Assembly: GCF_900231835.1 (NCBI RefSeq)
Contig: NZ_OCTN01000001.1
Location: 248,001-312,000, forward strand
Origin: Pontivivens marinum
Lineage (GTDB): Bacteria > Pseudomonadota > Alphaproteobacteria > Rhodobacterales > Rhodobacteraceae
DNA length: 64,000 bases
Reading direction: 5' to 3'
Of this stretch, positions 17,044-26,655 are shown in pieces. The first letter of the stretch is position 1. Each line of letters opens with the position of its first letter. The notes under the pieces were generated by a model. It saw nothing but the letters and a program-made list of their open reading frames with translations, made no database searches and was not told the origin of the DNA. Made by a program: the position numbers and the translations under genes.

Positions 17044-19473
17044 ATGACACAGAAACTCGTTGTAATCGGCGCTGGCATGGCATCAGGCCGCGTTCTGGAA
17101 CACATGATCGATGCGGATGCAGGCTGGGACATCACCCTGTTCAATGCCGAGCCGCGCGGAAACTATAACCGCATCATGCTCAGCCCTGTTTTGTCGGGCG
17201 ATAAGACCTACGAGGAAATCGTTACCCATGACGATAACTGGTACGCGACACATGGCGTGACCTGCCGCTTTGGTGAGCCGGTGCAGGGCATCGACCCCGT
17301 GCGCAAAGTTGTCACCGGCGCAGATGGTGAGGTCGCTTATGACAAGCTGCTGATCGCCACCGGTTCTGCCCCGTTTATCATTCCGGTTCCGGGTAAGGAC
17401 TTGGCGGGCGTTATCTCCTACCGCGATCTGGACGATACCAACGCGATGATCGATGCCGCCGCCCGTGGTGGCCGCGCCGTGGTCATCGGTGGTGGCCTGC
17501 TGGGGCTGGAGGCCGCCGCTGGCCTGGCCGAACGTGGCATGCAGGTGACCGTCGTGCACCTGATGGGGCACCTGATGGAGCGTCAACTGGACGAAACCGC
17601 CGGTTACCTGCTGCGGCAGGATCTGGAACGGCGCGGCATCACCATCCGCACACAGGCCAGCACCAAGCAGATCGTGGGCGAAACCCATGTTGAGGGTGTT
17701 GAGGTGGACGAGGGCGAAATCCTACCTGCCGATCTGGTCGTCATGGCCGTTGGCATCCGCCCCGAAACGCGCCTTGCAGCGGCTGCTGGACTGGATGTTG
17801 CTCGCGGCATCACGGTGAACGCGCAAATGGAAACCTCGGACCCGGATATTCTGGCGGTCGGGGAATGTGTAGAGTTTGGGGGACAACTCTTCGGTCTGGT
17901 CGCACCGCTATACGATCAGGCCAAAATCGTGGCCAAATCCCTGCTGGACGACCCTGATGTCTTCACCAGCAAGGAATTGGCCACGAAGCTAAAGGTAACC
18001 GGCTGCGACCTGTTCAGCGCCGGCGATTTCGCCGATGGCGACGGACGCGAGGATATCGTGTTCCGCGACCCTGCACGCGGTATCTACAAGCGCCTGGTGG
18101 TTGAGGAAGACCGCCTGATCGGTGCCGTGATGTATGGCGACACGGCAGATGGAAACTGGTTCTTTGGCTTGATCAAGGACGCGGCCGACATCTCGGAGAT
18201 GCGCGAAACGCTGATCTTTGGCCCTGCATTTCAGGGGGGATCCCCCTCGGACCCGCTCTCAGCCGTTGCAGCCTTACCGCTTGATGCGGAAATTTGCGGC
18301 TGCAATGGCATTTGTAAGGGAACAATCGTTGACGCAATCGGCGCAGGCGCGACCGATCTAGGCGCCGTGCGCGCCACCACCAAGGCCAGCGCATCCTGCG
18401 GCACCTGCACCGGATTGGTCGAGCAGTTGCTAGAGGTCACGCTGGGCGATTCCTATGCCGCACCAGAGGCCGCGACGATCTGCGGATGTACCGATCTCAG
18501 CCATGAGGATGTGCGCCTGCTGATCAAATCCAAGGAGCTGAAATCCCAGCCCGCCGTCTGGCAGGAACTGGGCTGGACCACGCCAAACGGGTGCCCGACC
18601 TGCCGCCCCGCTGTGAACTATTACCTGCTGGCGGATTGGCCGATCGAATATCAGGATGACCCGCAAAGCCGGTTCATCAACGAGCGTAAGCACGCCAACA
18701 TCCAAAAGGACGGCACATTCAGCGTCGTTCCTCGGATGTGGGGTGGCATCACCAATGCGGATGAGCTGCGCGCAATTGCGAATGCAGCGGATAAATACAA
18801 CGTCCCGACGGTCAAGGTGACCGGCGGCCAGCGGATCGATCTGCTGGGCGTAAAGGGTGAGGACCTGCCCGCCATGTGGGCCGACCTGAACCAAGCGGGC
18901 CTGGTTTCCGGCCACGCCTATTCCAAGGGCCTGCGCACGGTGAAAACCTGCGTCGGCACGGATCACTGCCGCTTTGGCACGCAGGACAGCACCGGTTTAG
19001 GCATCAAGCTGGAGCGCGCCCTGTGGGGCAGTTGGACACCGCATAAGGTAAAGCTGGGCGTTTCCGGCTGCCCACGTAACTGCGCCGAGGCAACGTGCAA
19101 GGATCTGGGTATCATCTGCGTCGATAGCGGATACCAGATCGGCGTTGGCGGCGCGGCGGGCATGGACCTCAAGGAAATCCAGCGCCTGACCGAGGTCCCG
19201 ACCGAGGAGGAGGCGATGCAAGTCACCATCGCCTTTGTCCAACTGTACCGCGAGCACGCCAAATATCTGGACCGCGCCTATAAATGGATCGCCAAAGTGG
19301 GTCTGGACTGGGTGCAGGAACGGGTCGTGGACGATCTGGACGAACGCGCCGCACTGGTCGCGCGGTTCGAACTGTCCCAAACCATCTACCGCCGTGATCC
19401 ATGGGCCGAGGAGGCCAAGAAGGCCGACACCTACGCCCCCCTTGCAGATCTGACATTGGAGGCCGCGGAATGA
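17044..19473 (+). CDS. nirB: Assimilatory nitrite reductase, large subunit
   Basis: About 809 residues. Order: FAD-binding GAGMASG at the start, NAD(P)H site VVIGGGLLGLEAAAGLAE at about 145, two BFD-like [2Fe-2S] segments (CGCNGICKG and CGTC; CGCTDLSHED and CPTC), then the ferredoxin-like and siroheme/[4Fe-4S] domains with TCVGTDHC and GCPRNCAEATC. It reduces nitrite to ammonium with NAD(P)H, together with NirD. The ATG at 17044 follows GGAGTGAG; a GTG 9 bases earlier overlaps the previous stop but is less likely. NirD overlaps its end by ATGA. Confidence 0.97.
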   Translation: MTQKLVVIGAGMASGRVLEHMIDADAGWDITLFNAEPRGNYNRIMLSPVLSGDKTYEEIVTHDDNWYATHGVTCRFGEPVQGIDPVRKVVTGADGEVAYDKLLIATGSAPFIIPVPGKDLAGVISYRDLDDTNAMIDAAARGGRAVVIGGGLLGLEAAAGLAERGMQVTVVHLMGHLMERQLDETAGYLLRQDLERRGITIRTQASTKQIVGETHVEGVEVDEGEILPADLVVMAVGIRPETRLAAAAGLDVARGITVNAQMETSDPDILAVGECVEFGGQLFGLVAPLYDQAKIVAKSLLDDPDVFTSKELATKLKVTGCDLFSAGDFADGDGREDIVFRDPARGIYKRLVVEEDRLIGAVMYGDTADGNWFFGLIKDAADISEMRETLIFGPAFQGGSPSDPLSAVAALPLDAEICGCNGICKGTIVDAIGAGATDLGAVRATTKASASCGTCTGLVEQLLEVTLGDSYAAPEAATICGCTDLSHEDVRLLIKSKELKSQPAVWQELGWTTPNGCPTCRPAVNYYLLADWPIEYQDDPQSRFINERKHANIQKDGTFSVVPRMWGGITNADELRAIANAADKYNVPTVKVTGGQRIDLLGVKGEDLPAMWADLNQAGLVSGHAYSKGLRTVKTCVGTDHCRFGTQDSTGLGIKLERALWGSWTPHKVKLGVSGCPRNCAEATCKDLGIICVDSGYQIGVGGAAGMDLKEIQRLTEVPTEEEAMQVTIAFVQLYREHAKYLDRAYKWIAKVGLDWVQERVVDDLDERAALVARFELSQTIYRRDPWAEEAKKADTYAPLADLTLEAAE

Positions 19474-19802
19474 ACTGGCTCGATATTGGCGCATTGGACG
19501 ACATCCCCCTGCGCGGGGCGCGCATTGTCCGCACGAAACTGGGCTGCGTGGCCGTGTTCCGCACGGACGATCAGGAAATCTTCGCCACCTCCAACACCTG
19601 CCCGCATAAGGGCGGACCATTGTCCGAGGGGATCGTGCATGGGCAAAAGGTCACTTGCCCCCTGCATAACTGGGTGTTCGACCTGAATACCGGTCAGGCA
19701 CAGGGCGCGGATGAGGGGTCCATCAGAACCTACGCCGTGCGCGTTGACGGCGGGCGCATCATGCTGGATGCGACCAACCTGATGGCGAGCAACGCGGCAT
19801 GA
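19470..19802 (+). CDS. nirD: Nitrite reductase small subunit (Rieske-type)
   Basis: A 110-residue protein with a Rieske [2Fe-2S] motif: CPH at Cys44/His46 and CPLH at Cys63/His66. Some NirD proteins have lost the cluster ligands; here all four are present, so it probably carries a cluster, as in Paracoccus NasG. It overlaps nirB and nasA by 4 bases each, giving a tight nirB-nirD-nasA coupling. Confidence 0.95.
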   Translation: MNWLDIGALDDIPLRGARIVRTKLGCVAVFRTDDQEIFATSNTCPHKGGPLSEGIVHGQKVTCPLHNWVFDLNTGQAQGADEGSIRTYAVRVDGGRIMLDATNLMASNAA

Positions 19803-22426
19803 GCGGCGGGTGCGACATACGCTCGACCTGTCCGTATTGCGGGGTCGGTTGCGGCGTGTTGTTGCGCCCTGACGGTGATGGGGGGCTGCAAGTTCGCGGC
19901 GACCCCGACCACCCCGCCAATTTCGGCAAGCTATGTTCCAAGGGCAGCGCCTTGGGCGAAACGCTGGGAATGCAGGGCCGTCTGCTGACCCCTCAAATCA
20001 ATGGTGAGGCAGCCGAGTGGGATGAAACGCTCGACCTCGTCGCGGATCGGTTCACGGCAACCATCGCGGAGCATGGCCCCGACAGCGTTGCCTTTTACGT
20101 CTCGGGCCAATTGCTGACCGAGGATTACTACGTCGCGAACAAGCTGATGAAGGGTTTTGTCGGCTCGGCCAATATCGACACGAATTCCCGCCTGTGCATG
20201 GCATCAACGGTTGCGGGACATAAACGGGCCTTTGGCACGGATACGGTTCCGGGCACCTATCAGGATCTGGAGGAAGCCGATCTGGTCGTTCTGGTTGGAT
20301 CGAACCTCGCATGGTGCCACCCCGTATTGCACCAACGCCTGCTGACCGCGCGGGCAAAGCATGGCACGCGGATTGTGGTTATCGACCCACGGCGCACCGC
20401 CACATGCGATGCCGCTGACCTGCACCTCGCATTGCAGCCGGGCACTGATGTGGCCCTGTTCAACCACCTGCTGACACAGATCGACGCCGCCGGAATGGTG
20501 GCACCTGATCTAGACGCCACGGTGACCGGCTTTGCCGCCGCGCTGGCAGCGGCGCGGGTTGGTGATGTATCCGAAACCGGCCTATCGCCAGACGACATCG
20601 CCACGTTCTGCAAAATGTGGACCCGCACCGAAAAAGTCGTCACCGTGTTCTCTCAGGGGGTAAACCAGTCCAGTTCTGGCACAGATAAGGTCAACGCCAT
20701 CCTAAATTGCCATCTGGCAACCGGCCGCATCGGTCGCCCCGGAATGGGGCCGTTCTCCGTCACCGGACAGCCCAACGCAATGGGCGGGCGCGAGGTTGGC
20801 GGGCTGGCCAATATGCTCGCCTGTCATCTGGACCTGGAAAACGCCGCGCATCGCAAAACAGTTGGTGAATTCTGGAACGCCGCTGCGCCCCTACCCGACA
20901 CGGCAGGCCTGAAAGCAGTTGATATGTTCAGGGCCGTTGGCGATGGCCGGATCAAGGCTTTGTGGGTCATCCACACCAACCCCGCTGTCACCATGCCCGA
21001 TGCCGATGCAGTGCGCGACGCCATCGCGAATTGCCCCTTTGTTGTGGTCAGCGATATTACCGGCGAAACCGACACGGCGCGCCTTGCCGATGTTTTGCTG
21101 CCGGCGACGGGCTGGGGTGAAAAATCGGGCACCGTTACCAATTCGGACCGCACCATTAGTCGCCAACGCGCAGCACTGCCCGCACCGGGATCAGCCCGCC
21201 CCGACTGGCAAATCCTCACCCAAGTTGGACAGCGGATGGGATGGGCTGATGCTTTTAGCTGGAGCAGCCCAGCCGAGATTTTTGCGGAATATGCCGCACT
21301 GGCCACTGCGGCGCTGCAACATGGCCGTGACTTCGACATTTCGGGCCTGACGGGCATGGATGACGCAGCCTATGACGCACTGCCCCCCACCCGCTGGCCC
21401 GCCCGTGCGCAGGGCAGTCAGCAACGTTTCTTTGCCGATGGTCGTTATTTCCATACGGATGGTAAGGCGAAAATGCTGCCCCTGACCCAACGCGCCCCTG
21501 CTGCGCGGACGGGTCCGAAATACCCGTTCCGCCTGAATACAGGCCGGATCCGCGACCAGTGGCATACGATGACCCGCACCGCCCGCGCCCCGCGTTTGTC
21601 GGCACATCTGGCGGAACCCTTCCTCGACATCAATCCGGCGGATGCGGCGGCGATGGGCCTGCAACCCGCTGCCTTGGTTCAAGTGCGAAGCCCGCAGGGC
21701 CGTGCGATTTTCCGTGCACGTCACACCGATGCCGTTGCGGCTGGACAGGTTTTCGCGCCGATCCACTGGACGGGCGAAACCGCCCCCGCCGCCCGTGTGG
21801 ATGCCGTCATCCCATCCGCGAATGACCCCATTTCAGGCCAGCCGGAAACCAAGGCAGCCGTGGTCGCGGTTGAGCCGTTCAACGCCGCTTGGTACGGATT
21901 TGCCGTTTCTGCCCAGCCGCTCACCCCGAATTGCACCTATTGGGCCCGCGTGCGCACAGAACAGGGCTGGCGGATGGAGCTAGCCGGATTGGACGCCCCC
22001 GATGATTGGGAGCAGATGGCCCGTGATCTGTTCGGGTTGCAGGATGCGGAAATCCAGCACGCCTCGGACCCTGCGCGTGGCACGCATCGCATAGCCTTTC
22101 ATCAGGAGGGCATCTTGCAAGCGGCGCTGTTCCTGTCCCCCTCGCCAGTGATTGCCATGCGCGATTATGTGGCCGGCCTACCGGGGACCGAGGCACCGCA
22201 GGTTCTCTCAGGCCGCCGCCCCGGTGATCAGCCGGACCCCGGCCCGATCCTGTGCGCCTGCCTGTCCGTCGGCGTGAACACCATCACCACCGCCATCGAA
22301 AAACAGCAATTGCTGAGTGTTGAGGCAATAGGCACCGCCCTTGGCGCCGGTACTAATTGCGGATCGTGTCGCCCCGAAATCGCCGAATTGCTAGCCCGCG
22401 CCACTGCGCAGGTCGCCGCCGAGTAA
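19799..22426 (+). CDS. nasA: Assimilatory nitrate reductase, catalytic subunit
   Basis: An 875-residue molybdopterin oxidoreductase of the cytoplasmic NasA type. The N-terminal [4Fe-4S] site is Cys11-x2-Cys14-x3-Cys18 and Cys46; there is no Tat signal, so it is cytoplasmic. The Mo-bis-MGD domains follow, including SQGVNQSSSGTDKVNAI and the C-terminal molydopterin-dinucleotide domain around GRIRDQWHTMTRT. The last 60 residues form a BFD-like [2Fe-2S] domain (CACL ... NCGSCRPEI) that can accept electrons. It reduces nitrate to nitrite for NirBD. CysG follows after 20 bases. Confidence 0.97.
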   Translation: MSGGCDIRSTCPYCGVGCGVLLRPDGDGGLQVRGDPDHPANFGKLCSKGSALGETLGMQGRLLTPQINGEAAEWDETLDLVADRFTATIAEHGPDSVAFYVSGQLLTEDYYVANKLMKGFVGSANIDTNSRLCMASTVAGHKRAFGTDTVPGTYQDLEEADLVVLVGSNLAWCHPVLHQRLLTARAKHGTRIVVIDPRRTATCDAADLHLALQPGTDVALFNHLLTQIDAAGMVAPDLDATVTGFAAALAAARVGDVSETGLSPDDIATFCKMWTRTEKVVTVFSQGVNQSSSGTDKVNAILNCHLATGRIGRPGMGPFSVTGQPNAMGGREVGGLANMLACHLDLENAAHRKTVGEFWNAAAPLPDTAGLKAVDMFRAVGDGRIKALWVIHTNPAVTMPDADAVRDAIANCPFVVVSDITGETDTARLADVLLPATGWGEKSGTVTNSDRTISRQRAALPAPGSARPDWQILTQVGQRMGWADAFSWSSPAEIFAEYAALATAALQHGRDFDISGLTGMDDAAYDALPPTRWPARAQGSQQRFFADGRYFHTDGKAKMLPLTQRAPAARTGPKYPFRLNTGRIRDQWHTMTRTARAPRLSAHLAEPFLDINPADAAAMGLQPAALVQVRSPQGRAIFRARHTDAVAAGQVFAPIHWTGETAPAARVDAVIPSANDPISGQPETKAAVVAVEPFNAAWYGFAVSAQPLTPNCTYWARVRTEQGWRMELAGLDAPDDWEQMARDLFGLQDAEIQHASDPARGTHRIAFHQEGILQAALFLSPSPVIAMRDYVAGLPGTEAPQVLSGRRPGDQPDPGPILCACLSVGVNTITTAIEKQQLLSVEAIGTALGAGTNCGSCRPEIAELLARATAQVAAE

Positions 22427-22446
22427 CGTTTCAAAGGAGTATCCCG

Positions 22447-23850
22447 ATGAAGAGTTTTCCGATGTTTATCCGCACCAGCGGTCGCCGCGTGGTCATCGTC
22501 GGTGGGGGCGAACAAGCCGCCCAGAAAACGCGGTTGATCCTGAAAACGGATGCGCAAATTGTGCTGGCCGCCCCGATATTGGAGGCCGAGTTGCAGGCTG
22601 TGGTCGCGGAAAACCGTGCCATTTGGGATGCCCAGCCTGTCACGGCTGAAACCTTCACAGGGGCCGCCATGGCCTTTATCGCGACGGGATGCGCGGGTCA
22701 CGATGCCGCGCTGCACGCCCTGGCCACGGCGGCGCGTTGTCCTGTGAACGTAGTGGACCGGCCTGACCTGTGTGACATCACCACCCCCTCAATCGTGGAT
22801 CGCGACCCCGTGGTTGTCGCGATCGGGACCGAGGGAACAGCCCCCGTGCTTGCCCGTCAGATCAAGACACAAGTCGAACAATCGCTGGCACCCACGCTGG
22901 GCGGGCTGGCTGCCTTTGCCGGTCGCATGCGCAACGCGGTGGCCCGTGATGTGCCCCGTGAAAACCGCCGTGCCTTTTGGCGATGGGTCTTTGCGGAAAC
23001 GCCCCGCCAGAAATGGGTCGCGGGGCAGCAGCATCACGCCATCGGCGCGATCAAATCGGCTATGGCCAGCGGTGGTGATTTTCGGCAGGACGCGACAGGC
23101 TCCATCGCGCTGGTCGGCGCGGGGCCCGGCGCACGTGATCTGCTAACCCTGCGCGCGGTGGAGCGTTTGCAGGAGGCCGATATCATCTTTTACGACCGCC
23201 TCGTATGTGAGGAAGTGTTGGAACTGGCCCGCCGCGATGCAGAGCGGGTTTTCGTGGGCAAGGTGGTCGGCGCCCACGCATGGCCCCAGGAACGCATCAA
23301 CGCCGTAATCGTGGCCGAGGCACGCAAGGGTCGCCGCGTCGTCCGCCTGAAATCCGGCGATCCGGGCATATTCGGGCGCGCGGCAGAGGAAATGACCGCC
23401 GCACAGGATGCCGGTATCGATATCGAGATTGTCCCCGGCATCACCGCCGCCTGCGCTGCCGCAGCTGCCGCAGGTGCAACCCTGACGGAACGTGGTGTTG
23501 CCAACACGCTGGTCCTGACCACAGGCATGGCACGTGAGGGCGCGCCCCTGCCCGAAACCCTGCGCCATACCGGCCCCGGAACCACCACCGCACTGTATAT
23601 GTCCGTGGCACAGGCACCGCGCCTTGTTGCGGAATTGCAGGAACGTGGCATGCCTGCCTGCGCGCCTGTGACGGTTGGGGCCAATGTATCGAAGCCCGAT
23701 CAGCGGATGCTTCAAACAACGCTGGCCGCGCTGCCATCACTGCTGGTGACGAATGCCATTACCGGCTGCACCGTCCTGCTAATCACATGGCCCGAGAGTA
23801 TGGAGAGCACCACGCAGCAGCCCAACACACCCGCCCTGTGTATCGCGTGA
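22447..23850 (+). CDS. cysG: Siroheme synthase (trifunctional CysG)
   Basis: A 467-residue fusion. Residues 1-about 210 are the precorrin-2 dehydrogenase/ferrochelatase part (VVIVGGGEQAAQKTRLIL, VVDRPDLCD); residues about 220-450 are the uroporphyrinogen-III C-methyltransferase (SIALVGAGPGARDLLTLRA, RLKSGDPGIFGRAAEE). It makes siroheme, the cofactor required by NirB, which explains its place at the end of the operon. The start at 22447 has an AAAGGAG ribosome site. The tail after the methyltransferase (about 20 residues) is poorly conserved. Confidence 0.95.
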   Translation: MKSFPMFIRTSGRRVVIVGGGEQAAQKTRLILKTDAQIVLAAPILEAELQAVVAENRAIWDAQPVTAETFTGAAMAFIATGCAGHDAALHALATAARCPVNVVDRPDLCDITTPSIVDRDPVVVAIGTEGTAPVLARQIKTQVEQSLAPTLGGLAAFAGRMRNAVARDVPRENRRAFWRWVFAETPRQKWVAGQQHHAIGAIKSAMASGGDFRQDATGSIALVGAGPGARDLLTLRAVERLQEADIIFYDRLVCEEVLELARRDAERVFVGKVVGAHAWPQERINAVIVAEARKGRRVVRLKSGDPGIFGRAAEEMTAAQDAGIDIEIVPGITAACAAAAAAGATLTERGVANTLVLTTGMAREGAPLPETLRHTGPGTTTALYMSVAQAPRLVAELQERGMPACAPVTVGANVSKPDQRMLQTTLAALPSLLVTNAITGCTVLLITWPESMESTTQQPNTPALCIA

Positions 23851-23858
23851 CATAGAAA

Positions 23859-23888
23859 GGGGGCGGCAACATCGCTGTCACCGCCCCC
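23859..23888. terminator. Bidirectional hairpin between cysG and the acyl-CoA synthetase
   Basis: Perfect 8-bp stem GGGGGCGG/CCGCCCCC with a 14-base loop, midway between two convergent genes. No long T-run on either side, but its placement and stability fit a shared terminator. Confidence 0.6.
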
Positions 23889-23907
23889 GAATTTCAAAAC
23901 TGCCTGA

Positions 23908-25803
23908 TTACTCAGCCCATCTCCACTGGCCCGAGAACCCGCCCAGCACATGCGACACGGCGTCCTGCGTTGCGGAATCGTCATCCGCGACCAGTTGCGC
24001 GACCAAGCCCAGCTTCTTGTCCTCGATCACGCCGACCACATGCGCCTGAACGCCGGCATCGCGCAGTGCCTTGTCATAAACCCGCGTAATCGCGGAGCGG
24101 CGCAGGTCAGGCTTGAAGATTTTACCGACCGCGGTTTTGGGCAGCTCATCCATGATTTCGAGGAATTTCGGGATCGCCGCACGCTCACCGATATGCTCCT
24201 CAGCATAGGCGATCAACGCGCTTTCCGTCACTGTTGCACCGTCCACTAGCTCAACATAGGCGGCAGGCAGTTCGCCCGAATGCACATCCGGCTGGCCGAT
24301 TGCACCGACAAAGGCGACCTGCTCGTGACCTGCCAATGCCTCCTCGATCAGAGCGGGATCGATGTTGTGACCACCACGGATAATCAAATCCTTGGCCCGT
24401 CCTGTGATAAAGACGAAGCCATCCGCATCCACACGCCCCAAATCGCCGGTGCGCAGGTGGTCACCCGCGAAAAGGCCCACATTCTTGGTCGGGTCGGTAT
24501 AGGTCGCGCCAAAGGAAACGCCCGGATTCGAGATGCAGATCTCTCCAACCTCGTCCACACCGCATTCCTTGATGATCGTGCCATCAGTAGTACAGCTTAG
24601 GATTTTCACGTCGGTATAGGGGAAGGGCAACCCGACCGAGCCGACCTTACGCTCGCCCGTCGCGGGGTTGCACGACACTAGGCACGTCGCCTCGGTCATG
24701 CCGTATCCCTCCAGAATACGCACGCCTGTCGCCTCCTCGAACCGGCGGAACAGTTCCACAGGCAGGGGGGCGGACCCACATAGCGCGTATTTCAGGCTGG
24801 AAACGTCGGCATCCACCTTACGCTGCATCAGCGCGGCGGCGGCGGTAGGCACCGTGACCATAAAGGTCGCCTTGTACCGCTCCACCAGCTTCCAGAAATT
24901 ATCGAACACGCCCTCACCGCGATAGCCCTGCGGCGTTGGCATCACCATATGCGCGCCCGAACAAACTGCCGTCATCAGGATCGGATAGGCAGCAAAAACG
25001 TGGAACAGCGGCATCGGGGCCAGCAGAACGTCCTGCTCCGTGAACAGAATTTCGCTCGCGACCCAGCCGTTATAGATCATCCCGGAATGGCGATGCTGCG
25101 CGATTTTCGGCATGCCCGTCGTGCCGCCGGTGTGGAAATATGCGGCAATTCCGTCATCCTGCGGTTCCGCAAAATCCAGCGCCGAAGCATTCATCTTGGC
25201 CATTTCAGCGTTGAAGTTCAGAACCTGCGCATTGTGGCCACCGGTCGCCTTTGGGCGGATCAGCTTCGCAATCCACGACACCGGCGGGGACAGATAGCGG
25301 GTTAGGTCAACCTCAAGGATAGTTTTAACATTCGGGGCCTCGGCACAGGCCAGCGCGGCCAGTTCCGCCACATTGGTTTTGGGCATGGGGGCCAGTGTGA
25401 CCAGAACCTTCGCGCCGGTATCACGCAGAATCGAGCCGATTTTTTCAGGCTCCAACAGCGGGTTGACCGGATTCACAATGCCAGCCGTCGCACCGCCCAG
25501 CAGGGTGATGACCGTTTCGTTTGCATTGGGCAGCAGATATGCGACGACATCATCATCGCCCACGCCCAGTTTGCGGAACAGGTTCGCGGCCTGCGTGACC
25601 TTACCCAGCAGCTCCGTCCAGTTCAGGGTTTCGGCCTTATCCTTTGGGCCGGACTTGATCTGAAACGTCGTTGCAGGCCGATTGCCATGTGCGCGCGCAG
25701 TTTCTGCGAGCTGTTCGTAAACGGTTTTCGCCGTCCAACGCTGCTCAATCGGCATTGATTGCTCAATCGCAATTTTTTGGGCAAGAGTCGCCATCTCGGT
25801 CAT
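23908..25803 (-). CDS. Acyl-CoA synthetase (AMP-binding family)
   Basis: A 631-residue adenylate-forming enzyme. AMP-binding core motif YFHTGGTTGMPK at about residue 230, GYGMTEATC (A5), GDLGRVDADGFVFITGR (hinge) and the C-terminal PKTAVGKIFKPDLRR with the catalytic lysine. It activates a carboxylic acid, likely a fatty acid, to acyl-CoA with ATP. The start MTEMATLAQ has GGAGGG upstream; a start 12 codons earlier is less likely. It lies downstream of a TetR-family gene in the same direction, which may control it. Confidence 0.9.
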   Translation of the reverse strand: MTEMATLAQKIAIEQSMPIEQRWTAKTVYEQLAETARAHGNRPATTFQIKSGPKDKAETLNWTELLGKVTQAANLFRKLGVGDDDVVAYLLPNANETVITLLGGATAGIVNPVNPLLEPEKIGSILRDTGAKVLVTLAPMPKTNVAELAALACAEAPNVKTILEVDLTRYLSPPVSWIAKLIRPKATGGHNAQVLNFNAEMAKMNASALDFAEPQDDGIAAYFHTGGTTGMPKIAQHRHSGMIYNGWVASEILFTEQDVLLAPMPLFHVFAAYPILMTAVCSGAHMVMPTPQGYRGEGVFDNFWKLVERYKATFMVTVPTAAAALMQRKVDADVSSLKYALCGSAPLPVELFRRFEEATGVRILEGYGMTEATCLVSCNPATGERKVGSVGLPFPYTDVKILSCTTDGTIIKECGVDEVGEICISNPGVSFGATYTDPTKNVGLFAGDHLRTGDLGRVDADGFVFITGRAKDLIIRGGHNIDPALIEEALAGHEQVAFVGAIGQPDVHSGELPAAYVELVDGATVTESALIAYAEEHIGERAAIPKFLEIMDELPKTAVGKIFKPDLRRSAITRVYDKALRDAGVQAHVVGVIEDKKLGLVAQLVADDDSATQDAVSHVLGGFSGQWRWAE

Positions 25804-25910
25804 AGGCCGTTTCCCTCCGGTGTTTACGTGCCCATTCATGCGGGCATCATTCGTTGTTCATTGCCAATCAGATTGCGCAGCCCCAACGGTGACACAAGGC
25901 AGACGCGGCG

Positions 25911-26561
25911 TCAAAAGCGCACATCCGCCCCCCGACCCTGTGATACCAGCGCGACCAACAGCCGATATGCGTCAGAAATCTCTGGCGCGCCGAGGGGGTC
26001 ATCGGGGTCCGCATCAGAAATCCAGCCGTCCATTGCCAGTGTAACCAGCCCGTGAACCGCCGCCCATGCTAACAGGTTTCGGGCCGCCTGAAGGCGCGGA
26101 TTCGCGTCGGCATCCGGTCGGTTGAGCGTTTCAAACACCAACTGGTCCATCGCCAGACCGGCCTGCAACCAGTCAAGATCCTCAATATCGACCAGCTCAC
26201 GCCGGTTTAGGGCCCGAAAGCGTTGTGGTTGTTCGCGGGCAAAACCGATAAAGGCCAGAATTATCGCCTCAAACCGAACAGCATCGCCCTCTACCGCATC
26301 CCGCTTTGCCCGTGCCGTCACCACCAGTTCGTTGATTGCCTCACATGAATAGGCGGTGACCAAGGCGCGTTTATCGCGGAAATGCCGGAACGCCGCCGAG
26401 GGCGCGACCCCGACCATACGTGCCAGCCCACGCAGTGACACCGCATCGATGCCCTCGCGCGTGACGACAGCGCCCATCGCATCCAGCAGCGCCCGCCGCA
26501 GGTCACCATGGTGATAGGATCCACGATCCTCATCGGTATGTTTTGGCTCATTATCACTCAT
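25911..26561 (-). CDS. TetR/AcrR family transcriptional regulator
   Basis: A 216-residue regulator with an N-terminal helix-turn-helix domain (about 15-62): YHHGDLRRALLDAM, then VSLRGLARMVGVAPSAAFRHF. The C-terminal ligand domain includes LAWAAVHGLVTLAMDGW, the pattern of the WHG/TetR_C_33 group. A perfect inverted repeat covers its start codon and a second lies 60 bases upstream, so autorepression is likely. Divergent to a YdhR-like gene and upstream of the acyl-CoA synthetase; a fatty-acyl or aromatic ligand is possible but unproven. Confidence 0.9.
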   Translation of the reverse strand: MSDNEPKHTDEDRGSYHHGDLRRALLDAMGAVVTREGIDAVSLRGLARMVGVAPSAAFRHFRDKRALVTAYSCEAINELVVTARAKRDAVEGDAVRFEAIILAFIGFAREQPQRFRALNRRELVDIEDLDWLQAGLAMDQLVFETLNRPDADANPRLQAARNLLAWAAVHGLVTLAMDGWISDADPDDPLGAPEISDAYRLLVALVSQGRGADVRF

Positions 26562-26575
26562 GTGATCAGTGATAA
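26551..26575. promoter_or_regulatory. Palindromic operator over the TetR start codon
   Basis: Arms TTATCACT (26551-26558) and AGTGATAA (26568-26575) are a perfect 8-bp inverted repeat with a 9-base centre that contains TGTGATC. It covers the regulator's ATG (26559-26561), a place suited to blocking initiation. Confidence 0.55.
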
Positions 26576-26618
26576 CATCAGCTATTGACCCGCCGCCACA
26601 TGTAAAATAAATTTACAT

Positions 26619-26635
26619 TGTGATCACCGATCACA
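26619..26635. promoter_or_regulatory. Second palindromic operator between TetR and YdhR-like genes
   Basis: TGTGATC-ACC-GATCACA is a perfect 7-bp inverted repeat with a 3-base centre. It shares the TGTGATC core with the site over the TetR start and lies 20 bases before the divergent gene's start, so one regulator could control both directions. Confidence 0.6.
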
Positions 26636-26655
26636 TGCAACACAGGATTCGCATC

